From contig MNRR01000048.1 of assembly GCA_001916055.1 (NCBI GenBank), positions 1 through 34,860 of the forward strand: a stretch of DNA of 34,860 bases, given 5' to 3'. The stretch comes from Clostridium sp. 28_12. GTDB lineage: Bacteria; Bacillota; Clostridia; TANB77; CAG-508. Both the position numbers and the translations under genes were made by a program. The notes under the pieces are model-generated. The model did not search any database. It was not told where the DNA came from and saw nothing but the letters and a program-made list of their open reading frames with translations. This document shows, piece by piece, positions 8,220-16,005 of this stretch. Every line of letters begins with the position of its first letter. The stretch's first letter is position 1.

Positions 8220-8294
8220 GGCCCCTTGGTCAAGCGGTTAAGACGCCACCCTCTCAAGGTGGAATCATGGGTTCGATTCCCGTAGGGGTCACCA
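8220..8294 (+). tRNA. tRNA-Glu (CTC anticodon), CCA encoded
   Basis: 75-nt cloverleaf. The acceptor stem GGCCCCT pairs with AGGGGTC. The anticodon stem CCACC/GGTGG encloses the loop CTCTCAA, giving anticodon CTC (reads GAG, glutamate). The T-arm ATGGG-TTCGATT-CCCGT is intact, and the discriminator A is followed by an encoded CCA. The start GGCCCCTTGGTCAAG is typical of bacterial tRNA-Glu. No terminator separates it from the riboswitch 13 nt downstream. Confidence 0.95.
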
Positions 8295-8306
8295 ATATAT
8301 TATATA

Positions 8307-8418
8307 ACCTTAAAAGGGAGTAGTTTTAAATTGTTAATCAACAGTCGCGATTTTCCTAATAAATTAGGGGAGAAAATCTGGTTAACAAGCTTTAAAAAAG
8401 TAAACGAGACTTTTAAAG
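8307..8418 (+). promoter_or_regulatory. yybP-ykoY manganese riboswitch (aptamer)
   Basis: The 5' strand of P1 with its conserved loop, CCTTAAAAGGGAGTAG, lies at 8308-8323; the 3' strand CGAGACTTTTAAAG is at 8405-8418. TTAAAA pairs with TTTTAA. Between them, TTGTTAA pairs with TTAACAA, and an inner hairpin GATTTTC...GAAAATC closes over CTAAT/ATTAG. The GGGAGTAG and CGAGAC boxes and their positions match the Mn2+-sensing yybP-ykoY class. That class controls Mn exporters including P-type ATPases, and here a P-type ATPase follows. The 3' P1 strand overlaps the terminator's 5' arm, so metal binding should favour read-through (ON switch). Confidence 0.85.
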
Positions 8419-8456
8419 AAAAGATTTAAAGTTTTTTCTTTAGTAGTCTCTTTTTT
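8406..8456 (+). terminator. Riboswitch-controlled attenuator
   Basis: GAGACT (8406-8411) pairs with AGTCTC (8445-8450), with further A/T pairing inside (TAAAGAAAA with TTTTTTCTTTA), followed by TTTTTT (8451-8456). The left arm is the same segment used by the riboswitch P1 helix, so the two folds exclude each other. Confidence 0.85.
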
Positions 8457-8484
8457 GATATATCTTCTACATTATGGTTATAAT
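8455..8484 (+). promoter_or_regulatory. Second promoter, downstream of the attenuator
   Basis: TTGATA (8455-8460), 18-bp spacer, TATAAT (8479-8484), transcription start expected near 8491. It would express the ATPase independently of the riboswitch. The start codon at 8510 has AGGAAAGGAAAG upstream. Confidence 0.55.
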
Positions 8485-8509
8485 ATAAAAAAGGAAAGGA
8501 AAGAAAAAT

Positions 8510-11305
8510 ATGGAAAAAAATTGGTTTAACAAAGAAGTAAAAGATGTTGAGACAGAATTAAACACAAATTTGAAAAATGGTTTAAATAGCATCCAACTAG
8601 AAGAGAATAGAGCAAAATATGGCAAAAACGAATTGAAAGAAAAGAAAAAAGAACCATTAATCAAAAAATTTATTGAACAATTTAAAGATTTTTCAATAAT
8701 AGTATTAATAATTGCAGCAATTGTATCTGGAATAGTTGGAGTAGCACAGGGCGAAGGCATTACAGATACAATAATAATACTTATAGTTGTATTGCTAAAT
8801 GCTATTATAGGAGTTGCTCAAGAAAGTAAGGCTGAAAAGTCATTAGAAGCACTAAAAAAGCTTAGTGAGCATGCAGCTAAAGTTATAAGAGATGGAAAAG
8901 AACAAGTAATTCCTGCAAGAGAATTAGTACCAGGAGATATAGTGATAATAGAAACAGGTGATTATGTTTCAGCTGATTTAAGAATAATAGAAGCTGTCAA
9001 TCTAAAATCACAAGAAAGTTCTTTAACAGGAGAGTCCATACCAGTTGAGAAAAAAGCTGAACCGATTAAAGGAGATGATATTGGAATTGGTGATAGAGTA
9101 AATATGCTATTTTCATCAAGTTTAATTACATATGGTAGAGGAAAAGCGATCGTAGTAGAAACTGGGATGAATACTGAAGTTGGCAAAATTGCTGGAATGT
9201 TAAATGATACAGAAAAACAAGAAACACCACTTCAAAGAAGATTAAATGATTTAGGAAAAACATTAGGAATTGCGGCACTTGCAATTTGTGCATTTATATT
9301 TATTATTGGACTATTGCAAGGAAAAGGTGTAATTAATATGTTTATGACAGCTGTTTCGTTAGCAGTTGCAGTAATACCAGAAGGGCTAGCTGCTGTATCA
9401 ACAATAGTACTAGCAATAGGTGTACAAAAAATGGTAAAGAAAAATGCAATTGTCAAAAAATTACCTGCAGTAGAAACATTAGGAAGCAGTACAGTAATCT
9501 GTTCGGATAAAACAGGAACATTAACTCAAAATAAAATGACAGTTGAAAAAATATTTTGCAATGACGTAACAGTTGATATTGATAAAGTAGAAACATCAGA
9601 AGACTTTAAGAAATTGGTATATAATTGTATGTTATGTAATGATTCAAGAATGCTAGAGACGGGAGAATTAGCAGGAGATCCAACAGAAACAGCATTAATA
9701 GATATGGCTTTTAAATTAGATTTTGAAGAGGCAATATTTAGACAAAATCCAAGAGTAGAAGAAGTTCCATTTGATTCAAATAGAAAATTGATGACAACAG
9801 TAAACAAAAACAATGGAAAATACAGAGTTTATACAAAAGGTGGAGTTGATGAGCTTTTAAAAATTTGTGATTCATATCTATTTAAAGGAGAAAAAAGGAC
9901 AAACTTAGAAGAATATTCAAGTTGGATAAGAGAAAATAATGAGGATATGGCGAAAGAGGCATTAAGAGTATTAGCATTTGCATATAAAGATATGGACCAT
10001 ATGCCAACAAAAGAAGAAATGAAAACAATCGAAAGTGGACTAACATTTGTAGGAATGGTAGGAATGATTGACCCTCCAAGAGAAGAGGCTAAAAAAGCAG
10101 TTGAAAAATGTAAACATGCAGGAATCAAAACTGTTATGATTACAGGAGATCATAAAATTACAGCAGTAGCAATTGCTAAAAAGTTAGGGATACTAGAAAA
10201 TGATAATGAAGCATTAACTGGATTAGAATTAGATAAAATATCTGATGAAGAATTAACAAAAAATATAAGGAAATATTCAGTGTATGCGAGAGTATCACCA
10301 GAACATAAGGTTCGTATTGTAAAAGCATGGCAAGCAAACGGAGAAGTTGTAGCGATGACAGGTGATGGAGTAAATGATAGTCCAGCATTAAAGACTGCTG
10401 ATATTGGATGTGCGATGGGAAAAGTAGGAACAGAAGTTGCTAAGGAAGCAGCAGATGTTATATTAACAGATGATAATTTTGCAACAATAGTATCTGCGGT
10501 AGAAGAAGGAAGACGTATATATGACAATATAATAAAAGTAATACAATTTTTAATTTCTTGTAATGTTGGAGAAGTTATAGTATTATTACTGGCAACATTG
10601 TTTGCACCAATAATTGCAACTCATTTTGGAATAGAGGCAACAATGATACAGTTATTATTACCAATTCATATTTTATGGATAAATCTTGTAACAGATACAT
10701 TTCCTGCTTTAGCATTAGCATTTGACCCTGCTAATAAGGACATAATGTATAGAAAACCTATAAAAAAGAACGAAGGAATATTTACCAAAGGAAGAACAAT
10801 TAGAATAATATATCAGGGTGCAATGATTGGATTATTAACACTAGCAGCATTTATTATAGGATTAGCAACTCCAAATGATAAGTTACCAGCAATGATTGAA
10901 TATCAAAATGAAGTTATGTCAGCAGAAGAAGTTGAAGACATAAATGCGGTATTGGCTGATGGCGGAAGATATTTATCAAGTGAAGAAATTAAGGTTGAAA
11001 TAGGACAAACTATGGCATTTATAGTATTAGCGTTATCAGAACTAGTTCACATATTTAACATAAGAGATAATAAAAACTCAATATTCAAAACAGGAATATT
11101 AGGAAATCCAATTTTAATATGGGCAGTACTTGCATCAGCATTTTTAATGGTTGTAATTTTAGCTGTACCAGCATTAAGACATGTATTTAGTATTCCAGTA
11201 TTACCAACAAATAATATTGTTGAAATAATAGCACTAGTACTTGCGCCAATAGTCATTGTAGAAATTGCAAAATTATTTAAATTAAACACAGTAAAAGGAG
11301 AGTAA
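8510..11305 (+). CDS. P-type (type II) cation-transporting ATPase, probable Mn2+/Ca2+ exporter
   Basis: 931 residues, full length for a bacterial SERCA-like pump. Residues visible: actuator TGES at 173-176, TM4 motif PEGL at 290-293, phosphorylation site DKTGT with D333, nucleotide-binding KGG near 443, and hinge TGDGVND at 617-623. The TM6 motif NLVTD matches the Ca-binding site of type IIA pumps. About ten TM helices: two pairs before the P domain and six after. The protein would couple ATP hydrolysis to export of a divalent cation. The yybP-ykoY riboswitch makes Mn2+ the likely physiological substrate (inference from family knowledge); sequence alone would also allow Ca2+. yfcE-like starts 2 bp after it. 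Confidence 0.93.
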   Translation: MEKNWFNKEVKDVETELNTNLKNGLNSIQLEENRAKYGKNELKEKKKEPLIKKFIEQFKDFSIIVLIIAAIVSGIVGVAQGEGITDTIIILIVVLLNAIIGVAQESKAEKSLEALKKLSEHAAKVIRDGKEQVIPARELVPGDIVIIETGDYVSADLRIIEAVNLKSQESSLTGESIPVEKKAEPIKGDDIGIGDRVNMLFSSSLITYGRGKAIVVETGMNTEVGKIAGMLNDTEKQETPLQRRLNDLGKTLGIAALAICAFIFIIGLLQGKGVINMFMTAVSLAVAVIPEGLAAVSTIVLAIGVQKMVKKNAIVKKLPAVETLGSSTVICSDKTGTLTQNKMTVEKIFCNDVTVDIDKVETSEDFKKLVYNCMLCNDSRMLETGELAGDPTETALIDMAFKLDFEEAIFRQNPRVEEVPFDSNRKLMTTVNKNNGKYRVYTKGGVDELLKICDSYLFKGEKRTNLEEYSSWIRENNEDMAKEALRVLAFAYKDMDHMPTKEEMKTIESGLTFVGMVGMIDPPREEAKKAVEKCKHAGIKTVMITGDHKITAVAIAKKLGILENDNEALTGLELDKISDEELTKNIRKYSVYARVSPEHKVRIVKAWQANGEVVAMTGDGVNDSPALKTADIGCAMGKVGTEVAKEAADVILTDDNFATIVSAVEEGRRIYDNIIKVIQFLISCNVGEVIVLLLATLFAPIIATHFGIEATMIQLLLPIHILWINLVTDTFPALALAFDPANKDIMYRKPIKKNEGIFTKGRTIRIIYQGAMIGLLTLAAFIIGLATPNDKLPAMIEYQNEVMSAEEVEDINAVLADGGRYLSSEEIKVEIGQTMAFIVLALSELVHIFNIRDNKNSIFKTGILGNPILIWAVLASAFLMVVILAVPALRHVFSIPVLPTNNIVEIIALVLAPIVIVEIAKLFKLNTVKGE

Positions 11306-11307
11306 AT

Positions 11308-11850
11308 ATGAAATTTTTAGTTGTATCAGATATACATGGTTCATACTATTATGCAAAAAAATTTAAAGAAATATATGAAAAGGAGAATCCAGATCAAATT
11401 ATCATTTTAGGAGATTTATATTATCATGGGCCAAGAAATTCATTAACAGAAGAATATTCACCAATGAAAGTTGCAGGAATTCTAAATGATTATAAAGATA
11501 AAATATTATGTGTAAGGGGAAATTGTGATGCAGAAGTTGATGAAATGATTTCAGATTTTAAATTTAATGATAATATTAGATTAAATATAAATGGATTTAA
11601 ATTTTTCTTTACTCATGGTCATGTATATAATATGGATAATGTGCCAGAGAATGTAGATGTGCTTGTATATGGACATCTTCACACAGGTTTTATTGAAGAG
11701 GAAAATGGAGTTATTTTTGTAAATAGTGGTTCAATTTCTTTACCTAAAAATAATACAGCTCATAGCTATTTAATTATAGATGATGATAACATTATTTTAA
11801 AAGATGTTGATGGAAATGTGATAAAACAAATTTGCTATAAAAATAAATAA
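11308..11850 (+). CDS. yfcE: YfcE/MJ0936-type metallophosphodiesterase
   Basis: 180-residue calcineurin-like phosphoesterase with the expected metal-site motifs in order: SDIHG (8-12), GDLYYHGPRN, RGNCD, THGH and GHLHTG, followed by VNSGS. In the family these residues hold a dinuclear metal centre, commonly Mn2+, and hydrolyse small phosphodiesters; the natural substrate is unknown. It starts 2 bp after the P-type ATPase with AAAGGAG inside the ATPase 3' end, so the two are translationally coupled and would share riboswitch control. A probably Mn-dependent enzyme next to a Mn pump is suggestive. The symbol follows the E. coli homologue. Confidence 0.9.
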   Translation: MKFLVVSDIHGSYYYAKKFKEIYEKENPDQIIILGDLYYHGPRNSLTEEYSPMKVAGILNDYKDKILCVRGNCDAEVDEMISDFKFNDNIRLNINGFKFFFTHGHVYNMDNVPENVDVLVYGHLHTGFIEEENGVIFVNSGSISLPKNNTAHSYLIIDDDNIILKDVDGNVIKQICYKNK

Positions 11851-11863
11851 GAAAGTATAATTT

Positions 11864-11899
11864 AAAAAGACACGCCTAAATAATAAGGGGTGTCTTTTT
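11864..11899. terminator. Terminator between convergent genes
   Basis: AAAAAGACACGCCT (11864-11877) pairs with AGGGGTGTCTTTTT (11886-11899) with one G/G mismatch and an 8-nt loop. The A- and T-tracts allow use from both strands, for yfcE and for the minus-strand ATPase ending at 11908. Confidence 0.85.
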
Positions 11900-11907
11900 G
11901 GATAAAG

Positions 11908-13221
11908 CTAAAGTTGAATTAATTTATCTAAATATTCAACCATAAATAATGGAATATTAATTAAATTATCATCTTTTGTTAAATTATTCATAGAAAATCG
12001 TATAGATAAATTGTCATTGTGTTTTTGATTATATCTTGTCAAACTAATATTATTTATAGATTTATTTGATTTAACCTCTATAGGAATTATTTGATTTTGA
12101 TGTTGAATCACAAAATCAATTTCATGTCTATCAAAAGTAAAGTAGTTAGGGATTTTATCAAAAACATAATTTAACATATTTAATACATAATTTTCAGTAA
12201 AAGCACCTTTAAATTCTTTAAATAGTTTATCTCCTTCAATTACAATTTTACTATCTAAATTTGCCATACTTCTAAGTAATCCAACATCATTCATATAAAT
12301 TTTAAAAGAACTTAAATCGGTATAAGCTACTAATGGAAGCTCTGTTTTTGTTACATTATAAATTTTATAAATTAAGTTTGCATCATTTAACCAATTTAAA
12401 GCACCTTCATATTCTCGTGCTCTCGCACCTTCTTTTATGGTTTGATATAAAAATTTTTTGTTTTCTTTTGCGAGTTGAGAAGGAATACTATTCCAAATTA
12501 AAGATATTTTATTTGCTTCACTATTTAATGTATGTTTAGAAAAATCACTTTCATAGGCTTTTAATATATTTTTTTGTACGCTATTTACTAATTCAATATC
12601 TTTTTCATTTACCCAGATTTGAACAGCTTCTGGCATTCCGCCTATTATGAAATATGCTTTTAATTTTTCCTCTAATTGGTTGAAAAATATATCTGGTATT
12701 TTTTCGATATGATCTATTGAATTCATATAATTTACTAAATTTTCACAATTATCAGCAATTAAAAATTCTCTAAATGTCATAGGATACATATCTAAAAAAT
12801 TAACTTTTCCAACTGGGAATGATGTATGTGATAACCTAATACCTAATAAACTTCCAGCACAAACTATATGATATTCATTTGCTTCCTCTTGAAAATATTT
12901 TAAACTATTTAAGGCATTAGGACATTCTTGGATTTCATCAAATATTATTAAAGTTTTTTCAGGAAGTATTGCTTTTTTGTGTATAAATGTTAGATTTTCT
13001 AGTATTCTTTGAGGACTCTTAGTGTTATCAAATAAATTATATAAGTCTTCATCATGATCAAAATTAAAGTATGCTATATCTTCATAATATTCTTTTCCAA
13101 ATTGGTTTAGTATATATGTTTTTCCGATTTGCCTTGCTCCTTTTAGAATTAATGGTTTTCTATATTTACTATTTTTCCACTTGATTAAATCTTCTAATAT
13201 AAATCTTTTCAAATTAATCAT
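11908..13221 (-). CDS. AAA_14/DUF4143 ATPase
   Basis: 437 residues. N-terminal P-loop ATPase: Walker A GARQIGKT at 28-35 and Walker B LIIFDEIQ at 91-98. The C-terminal DUF4143 part contains a PD-(D/E)XK-like pattern (HEIDFVI then IEVKSNKS, about 364-388). Such proteins are widespread, often horizontally shuffled, and of unknown function; roles in defence or element maintenance have been suggested but are not shown. The start codon is almost adjacent to its only purine-rich site (GTGGGAG), which lies at the edge of a GC-rich segment foreign to this genome. Its native upstream region therefore seems to have been replaced. The product itself looks intact. It shares a terminator with convergent yfcE. 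Confidence 0.88.
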   Translation of the reverse strand: MINLKRFILEDLIKWKNSKYRKPLILKGARQIGKTYILNQFGKEYYEDIAYFNFDHDEDLYNLFDNTKSPQRILENLTFIHKKAILPEKTLIIFDEIQECPNALNSLKYFQEEANEYHIVCAGSLLGIRLSHTSFPVGKVNFLDMYPMTFREFLIADNCENLVNYMNSIDHIEKIPDIFFNQLEEKLKAYFIIGGMPEAVQIWVNEKDIELVNSVQKNILKAYESDFSKHTLNSEANKISLIWNSIPSQLAKENKKFLYQTIKEGARAREYEGALNWLNDANLIYKIYNVTKTELPLVAYTDLSSFKIYMNDVGLLRSMANLDSKIVIEGDKLFKEFKGAFTENYVLNMLNYVFDKIPNYFTFDRHEIDFVIQHQNQIIPIEVKSNKSINNISLTRYNQKHNDNLSIRFSMNNLTKDDNLINIPLFMVEYLDKLIQL

Positions 13222-13224
13222 CTC

Positions 13225-13292
13225 CCACCCTGGCCAGCGCCTTTACCATGACGGGGTGGCTGTATGTGCTGAAGGTGGTGGGATTGATATAG
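13225..13292. other. GC-rich foreign scar with a gene-fragment reading
   Basis: In 13225-13283 about 37 of 59 bases are G or C (roughly 63%), against about 30% around it. Read on the plus strand it encodes TLASAFTMTGWLYVLKVVG and stops at the TAG at 13290-13292. The hydrophobic reading uses GC-ending codons, as in a fragment of a membrane-protein gene from a higher-GC mobile element. No start codon or complete gene is present. I do not recognise the parent gene. Confidence 0.6.
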
Positions 13293-13320
13293 AAAACAAA
13301 CAAAAATCACATTTTTGCAA

Positions 13321-14004
13321 TTACTCAGCATTATTATCACAAATTTTTGGAGGTTCCTTAAAGCTCAAATACCAACTCATGCCATTATTATTTTGTTCAA
13401 TACAATTTAAACGTTCCTGCAACTGAGGATATGTTTTTGGAGCTGGTGTAATTATAGGTTGACCTGGTATCCAATTTGCAGGAGTAGAGCCTTTAGCACA
13501 ATCTGCCATTTGTAAAGCTTTGATAATCCTTAAGATTTCTGGTATAAATCTACCAATATTTAAAGGATATACCAGAATTACTCTGACAATTCCTTTATCA
13601 TCAATAATAAATACATTTCTAACTGTTTCAGTAGAACTAACTTCATTAGATATCATTCCATATTTTCTTGATATTAAAGCATTTCTATCAGCTACAATAG
13701 GAAAGGGTAAAACAATTCCTGTCATGCAGTAAATATCATGCATCCATGCAAGATGAGAGGCATTACTATCTATACTAAGACCTAATAAACACGTATTTAA
13801 TTTTTCAAAATGAGGACATGCATTTGCAAATGCAATCATTTCAGTAGTGCATACTGGGGTAAAATCACCTGGATGAGAAAAAAATACCAACCACTTTCCT
13901 TTGTAATCATCAAGTTTAATAGGTCCATATGTAGTTTCAGCATTAAAATCTGGAGCATGTTGACCTATTTTAACATTTCCATTCATCATTAATTCATAGT
14001 CCAT
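13321..14004 (-). CDS. Peroxiredoxin (AhpC/TSA, Prx6-like)
   Basis: 227 residues. A thioredoxin-fold peroxidase reducing H2O2 and organic peroxides in the cytosol. The active-site loop FFSHPGDFTPVCTTE has the peroxidatic Cys52 in PxxxT/SxxC context. The long C-terminal arm (about 160-227, with PANWIPGQP and SWYLSFKEPP) is typical of the Prx6/archaeal Prx branch rather than the short AhpC branch. Other cysteines occur at 64, 72 and in the tail, so a resolving cysteine is possible. AAAGGAG lies upstream of the ATG. It is divergent from the HD-domain gene, with both promoters in the 136 bp between them. It probably helps this anaerobe with oxidative stress. Confidence 0.93.
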   Translation of the reverse strand: MDYELMMNGNVKIGQHAPDFNAETTYGPIKLDDYKGKWLVFFSHPGDFTPVCTTEMIAFANACPHFEKLNTCLLGLSIDSNASHLAWMHDIYCMTGIVLPFPIVADRNALISRKYGMISNEVSSTETVRNVFIIDDKGIVRVILVYPLNIGRFIPEILRIIKALQMADCAKGSTPANWIPGQPIITPAPKTYPQLQERLNCIEQNNNGMSWYLSFKEPPKICDNNAE

Positions 14005-14084
14005 TTAAAAAACTCCTTTCATTTTGTATAATAATTACAGGATAAGACCCGTAACATATAATATTATAAAAAATGAAAATGGTG

Positions 14085-14113
14085 TTGAAACAGCAGAATA
14101 TTTATTATATAAT
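14085..14113 (+). promoter_or_regulatory. Promoter of the HD-domain gene
   Basis: TTGAAA (14085-14090), 17-bp spacer, TATAAT (14108-14113). Its position shows that the in-frame TTG at 14024 is not the start. The ATG at 14141 with GGAGGA 4 nt upstream is right. Confidence 0.7.
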
Positions 14114-14140
14114 TTGAAAAAAAGAGTAATGGAGGAAAAA

Positions 14141-14874
14141 ATGATAGATATAGAAAATGCATATAATGAATTCGATAAATATACATCACAATATAACACA
14201 AATGACGGAAGAATTAAATTAAAAATTGAACATATAAAAAGAGTTGCTGAAAAAAGTAAAAAAATAGCTAGAAACATAAAATTAGATGAAGAACATATAA
14301 AGTTAGCAGAATTAATTGGACTATTTCATGATATAGGAAGATTTGAACAGGCTAGAATTTATAATACATTTAATGATAGAGAGTCTTTTAATCATGCAGA
14401 ATTAAGTGTAAAAGTGTTATTTGAAGAACACTTAATTGATAAATTTAATGTAGAAGAAAAGTACAAAAAAATAATTAAATTAGCAATTTTAAATCATAAT
14501 AAAGGAAAAATTGATGATAATTTAAACGAGGAAGAAATGCTGTATGCAAAGATAATAAGAGATGCGGATAAATTGGATATATATTATACTATTTGTGAAT
14601 ATGATTTCGAAAGTATATTTTGGTATCAAGATTTTAGTTGTGGACTAATAAGTGAAGAAATAATGAATCAATTTGCAAATGATCATACCAAATTCCGATA
14701 TTTTATGCTTATATTTTTGATTTATATTTTGATTTTTCTTTGAAATTTTTAAAAGAGAAACACTATTTAGAAAAATTTACAGAGAGAATTTGCGAAAATT
14801 TTACAGATAATGTTGTAAAAACTCAAACAAAACAAATCTTAAAAATATCAAATGAATTCTTAGACAGTATTTAA
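14141..14874 (+). pseudogene. HD-domain phosphohydrolase, frameshifted near the C-terminus
   Basis: The N-terminal 200 residues are a normal HD-domain protein: conserved LFHDIGRFEQ, a HAELS histidine, LNHNKGK and IIRDADKLDIYY, the metal-ligand pattern of HD nucleotide hydrolases. Starting at the ATG at 14141 the frame runs to a TGA at 14741-14743. The family's C-terminus continues in another frame from about 14717: DLYFDFSLKFLKEKHYLEKF and on to a TAA at 14872-14874. The shift lies in the T-run ATATTTTTGATT near 14713, consistent with loss of one T or gain of two. It may be a real inactivating mutation, a sequencing error in the run, or a slip site. The truncated form keeps all metal-binding motifs. 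The substrate is unknown. Confidence 0.75.
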
Positions 14875-14903
14875 TTTTATTACAGATTAATGTTTTATTT
14901 AAA

Positions 14904-14978
14904 TTAACAATAAGAGACCATACAAATATAAGCCGAGATATGTAATGAAAAGCTTATATTTGTAGGATTCCTTGTTAA
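14904..14978. repeat. Palindromic repeat element, short copy
   Basis: An imperfect inverted repeat: TTAACAA (14904-14910) with TTGTTAA (14972-14978), and a perfect 13-bp inner stem TACAAATATAAGC (14921-14933) with GCTTATATTTGTA (14952-14964). On the minus strand it contains CTTTTCATTACATATCTCGG, nearly the same as CTTTTCATTTCATGTCTCGG at 23255-23274. The two are members of one dispersed family. The rest of 14875-15032 shows no gene. Confidence 0.75.
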
Positions 14979-15032
14979 AATAAATAAAATTATCACACTG
15001 TAAGTCAAATTAGAGCAAAAAGGCGGAAATGC

Positions 15033-15061
15033 TTGCTAATACTGGAAAAATATTGTATAAT
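15033..15061 (+). promoter_or_regulatory. Promoter of the FxLYD-like membrane protein gene
   Basis: TTGCTA (15033-15038), 17-bp spacer, TATAAT (15056-15061). The ATG at 15066 would be leaderless. The ATG at 15090 with AAGGGGGAG upstream is the likely start. Confidence 0.7.
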
Positions 15062-15089
15062 ATAAATGGAGAAGATAAGGGGGAGTTTT

Positions 15090-15557
15090 ATGAGTACTTT
15101 AAAAACATTTGCCAAATATGCAATTTGGTTAATATTATTTTGGGTATTATCAGATATTTTGATATATTATGGAATAAATTCAACATATAAAGCTATTAGT
15201 AATAAAGGAGAAAATCCCAAACAAGTTACAATTAATTCGGCAGAAGCAACTAAAGTTAACGGAAGAATTATAGGAAAGGTCTCTAATGATGAAGAAAATG
15301 ACTTGAGTGGAAAATTTTTGAAAATCGATTTATATGCAGAAAATGGTAATTTATTAGCAACAGAATATGAGGAAATAGGAAATCTAAGAGCAAATGAAGT
15401 AAAAAGCTTTGAAACATATTTTAAGATGCAAGATGTAAAATCTTATGGAATAACAGTGGTAGAACAAAAAGAAGAAAACACAGATGGAGTATTTATGACT
15501 GAGGATATGACAAAAATTGGGGTTTTAGCACTATTAACATATATGATATTTTTTTAG
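15090..15557 (+). CDS. Membrane-anchored protein with FxLYD-like beta domain
   Basis: 155 residues from the ATG at 15090. A hydrophobic segment at about 6-29 (IWLILFWVLSDILIYYGI) acts as TM or uncleaved signal anchor. An extracytoplasmic beta-rich domain follows, with NGRIIGKVSNDEENDL and LKIDLYAENGNLLATEY. This is the pattern of FxLYD domains, in which a tail strand contains a Phe/Leu-Tyr-Asp/Ala core. The C-terminus (VLALLTYMIFF) is again hydrophobic but short. It may be a second TM helix clipped at its end. Function unknown; single-gene unit with its own promoter. Confidence 0.65.
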   Translation: MSTLKTFAKYAIWLILFWVLSDILIYYGINSTYKAISNKGENPKQVTINSAEATKVNGRIIGKVSNDEENDLSGKFLKIDLYAENGNLLATEYEEIGNLRANEVKSFETYFKMQDVKSYGITVVEQKEENTDGVFMTEDMTKIGVLALLTYMIFF

Positions 15558-15574
15558 AATGAATTATAATATTA

Positions 15575-15603
15575 TTGACAATAATTGGAAAATGTGCTAT
15601 AAT
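15575..15603 (+). promoter_or_regulatory. Strong promoter with extended -10
   Basis: TTGACA (15575-15580), 17-bp spacer, TATAAT (15598-15603) preceded by TGC; near consensus. The 64-nt leader carries a GGTGTT/AACACC hairpin directly before AAGGAGG, which could modulate access to the ribosome site. Confidence 0.85.
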
Positions 15604-15667
15604 ATCTAATGATAACACGTAAACAATTTACATAGGTGTTTACTAACACCAAGGAGGAAAAAATAGT

Positions 15668-15994
15668 ATGTGTGACAGAGTGAAAGTAAAAGATTACCCA
15701 GGACTTGTTATGAAGGCTACAGAGGCTGTTCGGTTAAAAAGAATCAACCCAGCACTGCCTGGATACGAGATGCTGATTAAGGCAATTGTCATATACATGG
15801 TAGAAGGACCTACCAATCTCTATGACAACGTAGCTGATGAAACGTCAGTCATTCCAGGACTGAAGCCGTTAACAGAAGGCGAAGAAGAACGCCATCCAGT
15901 GAAACAGTACATCCTTGAAGCGATGAGAAGTGTTGGAAACACAGAAGAGGATGTAAAAGGGTTCATAGCGGACCTGGCGAACTACTGTAAATAA
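15668..15994 (+). CDS. Small cytosolic protein, weak Spo0A-C-like resemblance
   Basis: 108 residues, no TM or signal. The pattern PALPGYEMLIKAIVIYMVE followed later by HPVKQYILEAMRSVG loosely recalls the helices of the Spo0A C-terminal DNA-binding domain (PAHxKGYxYLRDAI...; SRVERAIRHAIE). The spacing is not identical and the similarity is by eye only. Its first 60 bases are about 43% G+C, well above the neighbours. The unit is compact: near-consensus promoter, leader hairpin, strong AAGGAGG ribosome site and strong terminator, suggesting high expression. If the resemblance is real it could act in the sporulation programme, next to cwlJ and gerQ-like genes. Confidence 0.6.
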   Translation: MCDRVKVKDYPGLVMKATEAVRLKRINPALPGYEMLIKAIVIYMVEGPTNLYDNVADETSVIPGLKPLTEGEEERHPVKQYILEAMRSVGNTEEDVKGFIADLANYCK

Positions 15995-16005
15995 TAACAC
16001 ATATT

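Noticed and set aside
12333..12539. Plus-strand small frame inside the AAA/DUF4143 gene
   Set aside because: Shadow frame, Leu/His-rich and without a ribosome site. Similar Leu- and Ser-rich antisense frames throughout the window were rejected for the same reason.
13181..13426. Plus-strand 81-codon frame across the AAA/peroxiredoxin gap
   Set aside because: It runs antisense through both genes, lacks a ribosome site, and only its middle lies in the GC-rich scar, where a different frame gives the protein-like reading.
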